Assembly: GCA_023014485.1 (NCBI GenBank)
Contig: JAJOZX010001729.1
Coordinates: forward strand, 744,001 to 808,000
Direction of reading: 5' to 3'
Source: Bathynomus jamesi
Taxonomy: Eukaryota > Arthropoda > Malacostraca > Isopoda > Cirolanidae
Length of the DNA stretch: 64,000 nucleotides
The notes under the pieces were generated by a model. That model was not told the origin of the DNA, ran no database searches, and saw nothing but the letters and a program-made list of their open reading frames with translations. The position numbers and the translations under genes are program-made. Shown here piece after piece: positions 1 through 10,952 of the stretch (position 1 is the first letter of the stretch; each line of letters starts with the position of its first letter).

Positions 1-1217
1 AATGAGATTTGTCCGCTTTAGTAATATGTAATGAATCGTTATTTTTGTGTGTTTAGGGCTTTTTCAAACCTCAAAGGATAATTCGATTCATACCTCGTAT
101 TACGAGCACTATACACAACTTTTGGGTGAAGTCCCCTCACTTTCGGATATATTAGTTTTTCAAAATTGATAAAAGACTTAGCAATTGGTAAACTGCTGGG
201 CTTTTTTGGGACAGATAATCCTAAGCCATAACATAACCCACATTTCTTATTGAAGTCTAGCTCATGGAACGACAAGTTAACAATATTACTAAACCACTTT
301 TTTTAGTCCAGTAACGATTACGAATTAAATCGTCCACTCTTTTGTTTAATTTTCTGTTCCGAGTTCTGCACCTTCTCCGTAAGTTGTAAATATCGTCCAA
401 AAGTGTACTTCTCTAAGCAAGAGGAACGGTGGGAAAAAAAAAATCTTTCTTCGGATTCTCTGAAGGCGTCCTTCACTTCGATGCCGGCTACATCAATAAG
501 TTTCTTTAAAATAATTCTTTGGTGTCACCAAACGGTGTTATCATTCAACATACGGTATCATTTTCCAAGCAGGGATTTTGGGATGACTTTTTCACTATAA
601 CACTTACTAAGGAAATTGAATTGGTTCTTTATAGAATGTGCTTGAGCAATAGCAGGACGGTAACGTCTACAAATCGACCAGGGAGAAGGAAAGGTATTTG
701 TAAAAAGAGCAACAATGAAGGGGACACGCGTGGTCTCCATTATATGGGATGAATTTAACAATTAAACGCGTGAAATGAATGAATGAATGAATGATGCAAG
801 GAAAAAAAAGTGATTCAAAGGACTTTCGTGTATTCAGAAGTACACCTCGTCAGGGAATGAAGGGAGAAGGCGAGATGACAAAAATATATACAACGGGACA
901 GAAAAACAAAGATTAGCACATGATTAACAAGAGTTGATCAGAGGCAAAAGGTATTTTAACGGAATATTTTCAATTTTATACATTCCCGCACTGTTATTGA
1001 AATTATTTTTAAAATGGATAAATGCACATTCTAGAATATTCCTTTCAATTATCTGTTTTTAACGAGTGCTTTAGAACTGTCCCACTTTATACTATGATCA
1101 CATCTATACATATGGTTAAACAATGCATTAGAATTATTTGTTGTTCTACACGCATATTTATACTGTTTTACATATACTGTATATACATAAAACGTTAGAT
1201 ATTAGGGTATGTGTATA
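1..1217. other. No recognisable gene (AT-rich intergenic)
   Basis: I see only short unconvincing frames here, none matching a known family. A short run of AATG repeats lies near 775-795. No terminal inverted repeats or target duplications were found. Confidence 0.5.
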
Positions 1218-1225
1218 TGTATGTG

Positions 1226-1805
1226 CAGTGGTGTAGTGCTAAATAAAGAAGTGAGGGAACGCATTTTGAAAGTGTTACTCAGATGCGGGGGAAAGAATGG
1301 CGAGCGCGGCGAGCCCATACAGCTGGGGGTCCGGGGGCACTGTAAGCCCCCCCCGGGAAATCTTTTGAAATCTGACCAATTTCAGGGATATTTTGAGGTC
1401 ATATGCACTGGATATTAGGATATATTCCAAGGTTGAAGATGCAGTATTTCCAGTGTCATTAGATATACGACATCAGTACGATCACTAAAAATAGCTAACA
1501 ACTGGAATGATTAACTAAAAAAAAGTTAACTGGTACGCCGTGGTGACTGTTTCACCAGATCTTTATAGGCTAGCATTGCCTCAGTCGAAGCTAAAAGAAA
1601 TGAAACAGTAATGATTCTTTCTCATATTTCTTCTAGGGGTGGGAATTAAAATTTCATGACGTTAGAGATTTGTAAGTTCGGATTTATTTGAAATAGTGAG
1701 GGAACGCCGTTCCGTCTACCAAAAAAAGTAAGGGAACGCCGTTCCGTCTACCAAAAAAAGTAAGGGAACGCCGTTCCCAAGCGTTCCCACAGCACTACAC
1801 CACTG
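1226..1805. mobile_element. hAT-type non-autonomous element (MITE), 580 bp
   Basis: The ends are inverted: CAGTGGTGTAGTGCT at 1226 and its complement ending at 1805. They are flanked by a perfect 8-bp duplication, TGTATGTG, at 1218-1225 and 1806-1813. An 8-bp target duplication with CAGTGG ends is typical of hAT transposons. There is no transposase frame, so it would need a transposase in trans. Near its right end (about 1697-1780) a unit of about 31 bp containing GGAACGCCGTTCC is repeated in tandem, two full copies plus a partial one. Confidence 0.85.
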
Positions 1806-1813
1806 TGTATGTG

Positions 1814-2873
1814 TATAAAGCACACGCGCCCAACGTAAACTCGGAGCAATACCTTTCCTGCATCTCACACGCAACATATACTTTGTTCGAGACCAAAATG
1901 CATAATTTTATGTAATATAAACAAAGTAACTTTGTAGGAAATTGTGAAATTCATTGTTATGTATTATTTCTTCCCGCTATATAAATTTCAGACTTTGGAT
2001 GCAAAACGATGACAGAGTGTGTGTGCAAAATAAAATTCGGTTCGAGAAATGTCAGCTGCTGCTAAAATATTCACAAAAATAGATGAAATCTTATTTCTGT
2101 ACTCGCGTGGTTTTTTTTTTAAATGTTGGACGGACTCTCGAGTTGTTTATTCTCAACACTGTTGCCTCGTATTTTATACAGGGAATGTATACAAAAATTT
2201 ACGAGTTTTTTATATCATCTCTCCTATGGTATCATTAATTTGTGGACAAAGAAGAATGTGTGCGTGTGTGTAAGGATCGAAATAATAGGCTGTTATGGCG
2301 GTTTGATTTATCCCCCTGCGTAAGTTTTCTTTCTCTTATTTAAGCATGATTTACTTGGCTATGTTTTGTAGGTACAGTAGTTATTTTAATCCTTGTAATT
2401 TTCTTCAAAAATTAAATGAAACTTAGTTGCGCTTTAACTCCTTTGCTCATGGATCATCATCAAACTTCAAAGGGAAAAGCCAATGCCTTTGATTCTTTGA
2501 CACCCTGTCGTGTGTCCATTAGGGTTATGACTTTTTAATTTTTTGTCATAAATATTGTTTCCTGTATCATCAATCGATGAACCTTTGCTTGAAAACAATA
2601 AAAAAGGGCCTAATTCTTCAGAATTAAAAAAGTCACCCCGAAAGCAAATATAGTATATTAGTATATTCGAGACAGCTGCATTGCACCATTCTAGATTGGT
2701 TACCTGATGATTATCATAAATTGTCCAATATCTTGCAACAATACCGAAAAGAACTAAATACTCTGGAAAATCACTGGAACAGACACCCATCTGCAATAGC
2801 TATACCAAGGAGCAACCAATATTTATTATTTTATTAATTTTTTATTTTTTATTTTGGGGTGGTTTTTTCAAAC
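1814..2873. other. No recognisable gene
   Basis: Short frames at 2049-2323 (+) and 2467-2796 (-) have no recognisable motifs. The stretch is AT-rich with homopolymer runs just before the DD41D element at 2876. Confidence 0.45.
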
Positions 2874-2875
2874 TA

Positions 2876-4244
2876 CAGGGTGGGCGGAAAGTAGCTCCCT
2901 ATTTTGGATTGGTAAAAAAATACGTATATTATCCATTTATTTCAGAAGAAATAATATGAAAAGGTAGGCATACATGGTAGGTTTTCTCTAAAATTCAATG
3001 TGGGCTCCAACTCTTTCCACCAGCTTCTGGAGCCGCCCAGGAATGGCGTCCACTGACTTTAGCAGGAACTCCGGCGGGATGGAGGACATGACTTCCCGAA
3101 TTCGGTCCTCCAGTTCTTCCAATGTCCTCGGTTTGGTGCGGTAGACTTCTTCCTTTACCCACCCCCAAAGAAAGAAGTCGCACGGTGTCAAGTCGGGGCT
3201 CCTGGCTGGCCATTGATGTGGACCACGACGACCCATCCAACGCCCAGGGAAGTGGGCATCCAGCCACTCACGGACAACAAGAGCGAAGTGCGGAGGGGCG
3301 CCATCTTGCATAAATATCAGATCGTCGATGTTCTCCCATGTGCTGACAACCGGCCAGACCTCGTTTCGCAACATAGCAAGGTACCGCTCAGCATTCATGG
3401 TGTTGCGCAGAAGGAACGGGCCCACAACCTGATCTGAGGTCATACCACACCACACCGTTACACTGAACCGATTCTGCCGTTTTTCAGCGGTAACCATGGG
3501 ATCCTCTCCTGCCCAGTAGTGGCAATTGTGGCGGTTTACAAAGCCTCCGACGTGGAACACCGCCTCGTCGCTCCAGAGGATGTTGCGGAAGAGATGGGGC
3601 CAGTCTTCATGCCAAGCCAGCATGATTTCCCCGAACTCCATGCGAATGTCGCAGTCCTCGTCCGAGAGAGATTGGCAGTAATGCGGCTTCCACGCACGCC
3701 AGTTCAGCTCCTTCTTCAGCACAGTTCGCACTGAGTAGCGGGAGAGTCCACTTTCCCGAGCTGCCTGGCGAGTTGACTTTCGTGGACTCCGTGCGAACAT
3801 TTCCTGAACTGCCTGCACCGTCTCCTGGGCCCTGGATGTCGAAGGGCGACCACATCTTCGAACATCTGCCACAGACCCCGTGGTCATGAGCTTCGAGTGG
3901 CAGTTCTTGATTGTTTTCGGGTCCACTTGGGCACGTGGTCCGTGAATGGCCCGCCACCATCTTTGAACTCGAACGACAGATTGCCAAACTTCGTACCGTG
4001 CCGCCAACTGGGCACGCTCCTGCAGTGTTAAACGCTCAGCCATGTTACCCTTCAATCTGAAATGAAAAAAAAAAAATGAACGTTACAATTGTACCACTTT
4101 AGAGAACACAAAGAGAACACTTTAGAGAAAAAAGATTACCGTTACAATTGTACCACTTTAGAGAACACACTATAACAATACAATCACAATTTATACATAA
4201 TTTATATGTAATTTAAATTAGGGAGCTACTTTCCGCCCACCCAA
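2876..4244 (-). mobile_element. DD41D mariner-type element, copy 1 (1369 bp)
   Basis: Terminal inverted repeats CAGGGTGGGCGGAAAGTAGC (2876) and its complement end at 4244 and are flanked by TA at 2874-2875 and 4245-4246. The last two bases of the right end have decayed: AA where copy 2 has TG. It carries one uninterrupted transposase frame (2988-4043, minus). The stretch upstream of the gene (about 4060-4170) contains direct repeats of a TTACAATTGTACCACTTTAG motif. TA duplication and TIRs place it in the Tc1/mariner superfamily. A near-identical second copy lies at 39007-40377. Confidence 0.93.
2988..4043 (-). CDS. Mariner-type transposase with DD41D triad (351 aa, intact)
   Basis: This encodes a cut-and-paste DNA transposase that would bind the element's own TIRs and move it to TA sites. 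I start at the ATG giving MAERLTLQERAQL (4043), because the four codons upstream open only with TTG. The N-terminal ~120 residues look like paired helix-turn-helix DNA-binding domains, with a GRPS linker near residues 65-68. The catalytic acidic residues are D159 (motif LWSDEAVF), D247 (MQDGAPPH) and D289 (SPDLTPCDFF). The last two are separated by 41 residues, the spacing of the DD41D (rosa/VISITOR-like) group. The length is normal for mariner and there is no frameshift or stop. Whether it is active cannot be told from sequence. Confidence 0.9.
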   Translation of the reverse strand: MAERLTLQERAQLAARYEVWQSVVRVQRWWRAIHGPRAQVDPKTIKNCHSKLMTTGSVADVRRCGRPSTSRAQETVQAVQEMFARSPRKSTRQAARESGLSRYSVRTVLKKELNWRAWKPHYCQSLSDEDCDIRMEFGEIMLAWHEDWPHLFRNILWSDEAVFHVGGFVNRHNCHYWAGEDPMVTAEKRQNRFSVTVWCGMTSDQVVGPFLLRNTMNAERYLAMLRNEVWPVVSTWENIDDLIFMQDGAPPHFALVVREWLDAHFPGRWMGRRGPHQWPARSPDLTPCDFFLWGWVKEEVYRTKPRTLEELEDRIREVMSSIPPEFLLKSVDAIPGRLQKLVERVGAHIEF

Positions 4245-4246
4245 TA

Positions 4247-5748
4247 CGCTGATTACGCCAGGTTACGTTGAGACTGCCGCAGTATCGCGGTCCGCGTTAT
4301 CTCGTGTTAAAGATGTTGCGAGAAAAAATAGGTTTGGTTTTTGAAGACCCCCTTCCCCCAGATATACGACTCTTACCTAAAATATCGGAGTAATATTACA
4401 CTGTAGTAGAACATATCGACCCGTAAATAAAACCTAATAATTAAATATATAATAGACTTGAAAAAATAATGATACTACATATAACACCATTCACCTCGCA
4501 CTACATATCACCCACAGATTCAAGCTCTCGGCTCGAGTCTGCGTCCGCGCGCAGTTGCCGTGTGCCTAGCTTGAATTTTGTCCATTTAGCCTTAAAAAGT
4601 GTTGTTCGTTTCTTGGCCCGCGTAATCAGAATAATTATCCTATATTGCTTCTTTTTAACCTGATGCAGCTTTATTTATAAAACTTCTGACGTATCCAAAA
4701 TTTATCAAGATTTTCTTGGCATGTTTGACTAATTCATCCAGAAAGTGAAAGCAACAAAGTCTGTAATTGCGTAAAAACAAGCCCATCAGAACACCTCGTT
4801 ATATCTGTTGAATGTGAGCGGAACGAAGAACATAAGCGTCCATACGCGTGGCTTTCCAAAACATTTAAAAAAAAGAAAGGTTATTGGAGGGAGATTTCGC
4901 AACAATATCGAGAGAAGGCAGTTGACTACCACTTTCTAATTCTTTTATGATACCATAGTCTAATATAATCCAAGTAGGTTCCGTAAGCCCCGCTTTCATT
5001 TACAACATTCCATATTAAAATCAGTCCGTAGCGACCCCTATGCGAATATGCCGAATTACCAAAATGGGAATTTCATTCACGAGTCTAATTATAATTTCCA
5101 AGCATAGATTCAAATTTTCTTTAGATTAAAACAATATAATATTTTAAGTGTTCCCAATATTCACCCACAGTATCAGATGACATAAGGACTATATTGCGTA
5201 GAAAGGCCTCTTCCACTTACTGTAATTTTAGGTTTTCTGCTTCCCATTCTTTAACATTATCGTAACTTGCAGTCCGGGAACCAGATAGGGGAAACCTTCA
5301 ACCTCCCCCCCCCCCCCAGGAAATTTACGCCACAATGTTCTTTAAGAAGCTTATTACATACAAATGTAAAATTTATTTGTTTGACATCTCTGAATTACTG
5401 GTTTGGTTCGATTTTTGGCGACTTAATATAACGTGTCATTAACAATGCTTGAAAGTAAAGCTGGAGATAAGGATGGATAGATAGTCCATTTTATCAACAC
5501 GGTTCTGCCGCACTATATATCACACGCGGTATCAATGGAAAGGTCTTTGAATACTCTATCTACCTCATGGCCTTACAGTTTACGTATAGTTATGCAGGAA
5601 TTACGTCATGACTGAACCCTATAATGGAAGGTACTCTAAATTTTGTTTCAGACTACATACTCGACATATTCTTGCCAGATTCCATGCTAGACGTTTACAA
5701 ATATCAGATAGGTATATCAGAAAGACTCTACATCCCGTTGAGGAGACC
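4247..5748. other. No recognisable gene
   Basis: I found no convincing coding frame, TIR pair or RNA gene. A C13 homopolymer lies at about 5306-5319. Confidence 0.45.
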
Positions 5749-6080
5749 AGCAGGGGCAGATTGACCACGGGGCACTTGGGGCACGTGCCCCACGGCGACC
5801 CATATGATTTACAATGTATATTGTATTTTAACTTCATAATGTTTTATGCTCACCACTTTATTTCAATATCATTTTACTTCACGTTGTCATTTTACTCGTA
5901 ATACTTTTAATTGTGCGTATTTTTTTTCGTAATATACAACGCGCGCGCACATTCACTGTACCAATTTCGCCTTTATAGTAGGGGTCTGGGGGAATAAACA
6001 TTGAACATTTGAGATAGACACCATATGAGGGGCCTCCCACTAGTTAAGTGCCCCAGGGCCCTGCAAAAGCTTAATCCGTC
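5749..6080. mobile_element. Possible degenerate MITE
   Basis: Left sequence CAGGGGCAGATTGACC with a nearby GGGGCACTTGGGGCAC is roughly mirrored on the right by AGTTAAGTGCCCCAGGGCCC and CTTAATCCGTC. CAGGGGCGGATT-like ends are common in hAT MITEs, but the ends here are diverged and I could not find a target duplication. Confidence 0.28.
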
Positions 6081-6639
6081 AGATGAGTGCATGCTTTGTG
6101 GACAACAGTACGAGTGGATTTCTGGATAAGAAAAAGGTAGACGGGAAAAACAGACCAAATATGTGACCAAAACTGCAGAGACGTCAATGAAAGGTGTTAC
6201 TGACGCGAAACAGGATGACGATTTACTGCGCCACATCGCCTGTGCCTGTGTCGATCTGGTTGACAGACATTACGACAACAGCTGTCGGTATGACTATACC
6301 CGAAAAGATGACAGGAACCCCAAAGCCGACGAGAAGGGTGACAGTTCTGTACAGATCAATGCTCGTAAAAAATCCTCGAGTATGTATGTGATTGTTAACG
6401 AACATTATTAGAAGTTTGCAGGTTGAACGTATGACAGCGGTGTATGAATGATGCTGTTTGTTTATGTAAACATTCTCCGAAGTTCTATAACCCACAGTAC
6501 AAGACCGACAAGCTGAAAGACGTGTTGAAAACACACTTTGGTCACAGAATCAAGTGACTTGGTGTATTCCAATAAGGTATCAACTGGACAGGCTGGGGAA
6601 GCAGCGTTTGAATCTACCTCTTCGAAGAGAAGCGACTGA

Positions 6640-8560
6640 AGGAAGCAGCTATCATTTTGCCTCGCTGCATTATAGATGCCTACAGAGATTCCGTGGAAAT
6701 GCCATGGTCCAATAGATATCATTTTGTATCAGTAAATAAGGTTTGCTCAACTAAAGCGCTTGTCAAACATGGTGTGCCACAGTGCTCAGTTCTGGGTCTA
6801 CTGTTATTTTTATTATATATAAATGACCTTCCACGTTCATCTGATATACTGAACTTCATAATGTTTGCAGACGATACAACTCTCTCTCTTTCTTGCAAAG
6901 ATGTTAATACAGCTAAGAATATATTTCATTCAGAATTCATCAGTGTAATGAAATGGTTGACCACCAATAAACTCTTCCTAAATACCGATTAAACAAATTT
7001 CGTGATTTTTACTAATAAAGAAATGTATATCTTGATGAACTTAATATATTAATGAAATCGCCATAAAGGAGTGTACTCTAATAAAATATCTTGGTGTAAT
7101 GCTAGATAAGAATTTGCAATGGAGTGATCATGTAAATTATATCGCGAAAAATATAGCAACGCTCCTTGAAATCATGTTTAAACTTAGAAATGTAGTCCCT
7201 AAACAAGTTTTATTGACTCTTTATCATACTCTTGTTCTGCCTTATATAACATACTGCACCCTTGTTTGGGGAAACTCCGCTAACAACGCATTAAATGGTA
7301 TCTTTGTCATCCAAAAACGAGCAATAAGGTTATCTGATGCTGTTTCCTTGATATCACTAGTGCATTATTTAAAGAGCTAAACCTACTGAAGCTCAACGAT
7401 ATAACCAAATTGGCACTTTTTATTTACAAGTGTAAGAACCAAATCATTAATTTGCAATGGGTAAATAGCAGGGATGGGGTCAAATACAATTGCCCAAATA
7501 CAAATATAGATACAAATACACTAATTTTTTTACGGCCAAATTCAAATAGATACAAATATTCGAATTTATAAATCCCCAAATACAAATATAAATACAAATA
7601 TGAAGCTTCAAATACAAATAAAATGCAAATACAATTTTTACTGTATTTGCAAATTTCGTACCAATTTCATCCTAAATATAAACGGATAATATTTACTTGA
7701 CTTCGGCTACCCCTCAAGTAAGACAATACTGGTATAGTACTTATTGTATAAAACTTAACATTGCAATACTTTGGCTCTTATCAAAGTAGACTTCATTTTC
7801 ACACCAAGGCAAGAAAAGTAACAAATTCCTCTTGTTTATTATTTTTATTAGAGAAAATTATTTCATACTTCTTGATATTTCTGCACTTTTGCATAATTAA
7901 AGAAAATAAATTCATATTTCTCAATGTTTGATTTTTACTGTTCATATCAATTTGTAGTTATATAGTCTGTAGTCTGTACAATGGATTTAAAACATTTAAC
8001 TTAAATTACATTAGTGTATTTGACTGTATTTGAAGCAAATACGGCAAATAAAAGGCTCAAATTCAAATACAAATATGCAGCTTCTTAAATTCTCAAATAC
8101 AAATGCAAATATCCATTTTTGTGTATTTGTAAATACAAATACGTATTTGACCCCATCCCTGGTAAATAGATAGATATTTTGTAACTCAAGCAATCCACTC
8201 GATCAGACCAGAAATAGATCAAAGCTTGTTATACCTCAATTTAGATTGTCTTCATCTCAAAAACTACCCATTTTCATTGGATTGAAACTATGGAATGACT
8301 TGCATGCCGATATAAAAAATATTGTGAATGTAAATTTGTTTAAAACCAAGTTGAAATCCGATTAATAATGGCATACTAACAAAAATCTAGGATTAATGTC
8401 CACTAATATTGTTTAACATTGTAATACATGTTTTAACTATTAATAATACTTACTTATTTACTTATTTATTACTATTAATTAATAACAACTAGCTGCTTAT
8501 TTTAATAAGAGCCCAGTAAAGCCTGAAGCTTAAGGGCCAAATTAAATAAAATAAATAGTC
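6640..8560 (+). pseudogene. Degenerate non-LTR reverse transcriptase, C-terminal half
   Basis: Frames at 6657-6992 and 7099-7380 carry RT motifs: GVPQCSVLGLLLFLLYINDL, then FADDTTLSLS (the catalytic YADD-type box), then KYLGVMLDKNLQWSDHV and the thumb-like LVLPYITYCTLVWGN. After a 693-bp MITE (7469-8161) the reading resumes with FIGLKLWNDL and FKTKLKSD and a stop, followed by an AAATAAAATAAATA tail near 8541-8559. It is 5' truncated with a frameshift near 6990. The family resembles jockey/L2-group elements; the exact clade is uncertain. Confidence 0.75.
7469..8161. mobile_element. hAT-type MITE, 693 bp, AT-rich
   Basis: Inverted ends CAGGGATGGGGTCAAATAC (7469) and its complement ending at 8161 are flanked by a perfect 8-bp duplication GTAAATAG (7461-7468 and 8162-8169), the hAT signature. 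The inner edges are full of AAATACAAATA-type motifs in inverted orientation, probably subterminal transposase-binding repeats. There is no coding capacity. It was inserted into an older RT pseudogene. Confidence 0.88.
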
Positions 8561-10280
8561 GAGCTTCAAAATTATTCATGTCATTGTAAATTGAAAAAAG
8601 TGTTTATTTTATTATTATTAATAAAGGTTATTCTATTCTATACTAATTTACTTTTGTCTGAGAACAGCAGACCGCCAGATATACCGATAACATTTTTGAC
8701 GTGCATGTTACCTGACACTGCCGTCAGGAATACATCTAACAGGAGACACACACTCGTCAGATTCATAGCTCAGGATTGTGCAACACCATTGTTGAGAGTG
8801 ACCTGCTACCCATAACGATTGATCTGTATCACAATTCTGTGATACAATTCTAGTTGGACAATTTTGATCTGAATAAGGAATCATCTGGGGCCGGAACAAC
8901 ACATGGTATCGTAGTACAGGACACGCACGAAGATCGCTCTTCTACTCCAATAAAGCCACTCTTCCCAAAGACAGACGAGCTGTCGAATACAAGTCTCGAG
9001 GATTGGAGCCATGCTTCGTGAAACAGCATGTTCAACCACAACTGACCATTGTTCAGACAACCATAGCTGTACCAGAAGTAGTGAAGCGTGCGTATCTAAC
9101 TACAACTGGGTCTTCTGTCGAGCCGAACTACAAGATGGGTAACATCACTTCCAGACTGGCCAGGGAGAGTACCTGCACTGGGAACACACTGTCGTTGAGA
9201 CCATCCAAAGTGGACTATATAGCTCCTGTTAACTCGTCTATTACAGCGAATTTCACGGCTCAGCGTGTACTACATGTCTCGGAGGATCTTCGGGTGCATA
9301 CTTGATAAAAGATCCATCAATGATCCTGCCAAAGGAATGAAAATTCCCCCTCCTCAAATAATGACAAAAGTAATTTGATCAAGCTGCTTCTATAGAATGG
9401 CAAAAGTAATAGTATGCCGCAAATCTCCAGGGTCGTCAGACCTTCTGTCTAGGGGGGATAGCTGTACCTCCTTGACATCAACTGATGGCGTCTCAGTAGA
9501 AAGCTCGCTCGTCCCAGCACACGCCTCGTCTCGGTAGAAGCCGACACACACAAAATGCCTCCTCGGTAAACATGGTGCATCGGTGTTCAGCAATGCCTGC
9601 ACTGCATGTCTTTTCTGGGTGTGACTCAACGCCTTCATTCGCAAGGAAAAGACCAGAGCGAAGACGACCTTGGAAAAGCACCCTGTGTTCATAGACGTTT
9701 GCAGAACACTTGGCGACACAGACGGCGTTCATGGAAGTGATCAGACTGAGCTGCAGAAGTTTGTTTGCCGTCTCTATTTTGTACCATCATAAACAGATGT
9801 CAACAAATTGCGCAGAAATTCCACATAGGATCTGGTCCACCACTTTCCAGCTATGATGGAATTGACCCCAGTCTGTTGTCACCATATCGATCGTCACTGA
9901 AGATGCACACGTTCTGAGGGCGAACTACCAAACTTGTAAATGGAAAAATATGCATCTTGCACATCGAGACATCCTCACCCCAGCTGGACGTCGATGGAAG
10001 GTTGACGAGAATGGAAATATTGAGTATGACTGAACTGATGGTGACTTCCTGCCACAGAAGTTGGTAGACATTCTGTCCGATAGTGTCCTCGGCGCTGACG
10101 ACGATGAGGAAAATGTACAAGTGGTCAGCTTAGCGGACGACGATGACGCTGATTCTACTGATGACAATTCTACTAGCCTATTGACTGGTGAACATTGCTT
10201 CCAGTATTGTTGATGGAAACCGATATTATTGTAAATATTTAATAAATTAGTATTAAACTATATAAATGTATTCCTCTATT
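8561..10280. other. Unrecognised region, less AT-rich in parts
   Basis: Frames at 9003-9305 (+) and 9390-9732 (-) show no family I know. Around 10080-10170 a plus-strand reading is rich in Asp/Glu codons (GACGACGATGA runs). No splice structure or TIRs were identified. It could be decayed transposon or gene debris. Confidence 0.35.
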
Positions 10281-10446
10281 CTAGTGGTTCTGAACCTTTT
10301 TGATGTTCGCGGAACACTTTTGAAGCGAAAAATATTGCGCGCACGGTACTTAAAATATATATAGAAAAATACTAGTACAAGATGTAAAATATTATTTTAA
10401 AATCCCTATAACTAACTTTTAAATTACCTTATTTAATTATTCACTA

Positions 10447-10590
10447 TTAATGAGATACTTGAGCTTGGTGTTTTTTTATTATTTCATCAATGTTCGGGCG
10501 TATGTATGAGAGGCAAACACTCGTATCATCTTCAACGCAGCGAAGTGTCTCTCTTTTTTTACATTTAATGGTTGTAAGTGATGGAGGGAG
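10447..10590 (-). pseudogene. C-terminal fragment of the hAT transposase
   Basis: Read on the minus strand from the edge of (CT)n, this encodes LTTIKCKKRETLRCVEDD, then SYIRPNIDEIIKKHQAQVSH and a stop. This matches the typical extreme C-terminus of ZBED5/SCAN-type hAT transposases (end of the dimerisation domain). The rest of the gene is at 18437-20170; the piece around the expected LLPF...YLCE..FS motif, about 20 codons, is missing. Confidence 0.8.
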
Positions 10591-10952
10591 AGAGAGAGAG
10601 AGAGAGAGCTCGCGGCCCATACCGAGGAGGTACCAATGGCAACGGGTGCCAGGGAAAATTTTGTGAAAGTTTATTTTTCTTTCAACTATGCTAGCAGTAG
10701 TAGAAGGCTCTCTCCCCACCCTCCGCTCCCTCCCTGCCAGAGGCAGGTACGGTAAAAGGTTGAAGAAAATACCTTGACCCTGGAAAAGTAGCCAAGGAAA
10801 TTTTACAGGAAAGTGGAGAATATATAAATAGCTCTATATTTAGCTTGCTCACAGAGACCGAGCAAGCGAACTCCTGCAGTTGGTTCCAGATATTAACTAT
10901 TTTATAGGAAAATAAATTTCCGCAGACTGAGGTCCTAAATGTCTTTACACAC

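Noticed and set aside
2988..4055. A 355-aa start for the DD41D transposase
   Set aside because: The first codon of that frame is TTG; the first ATG is four codons later at 4043.
6163..6411. Small plus-strand host gene
   Set aside because: Short, overlapping frames on both strands, no motif, no upstream support.
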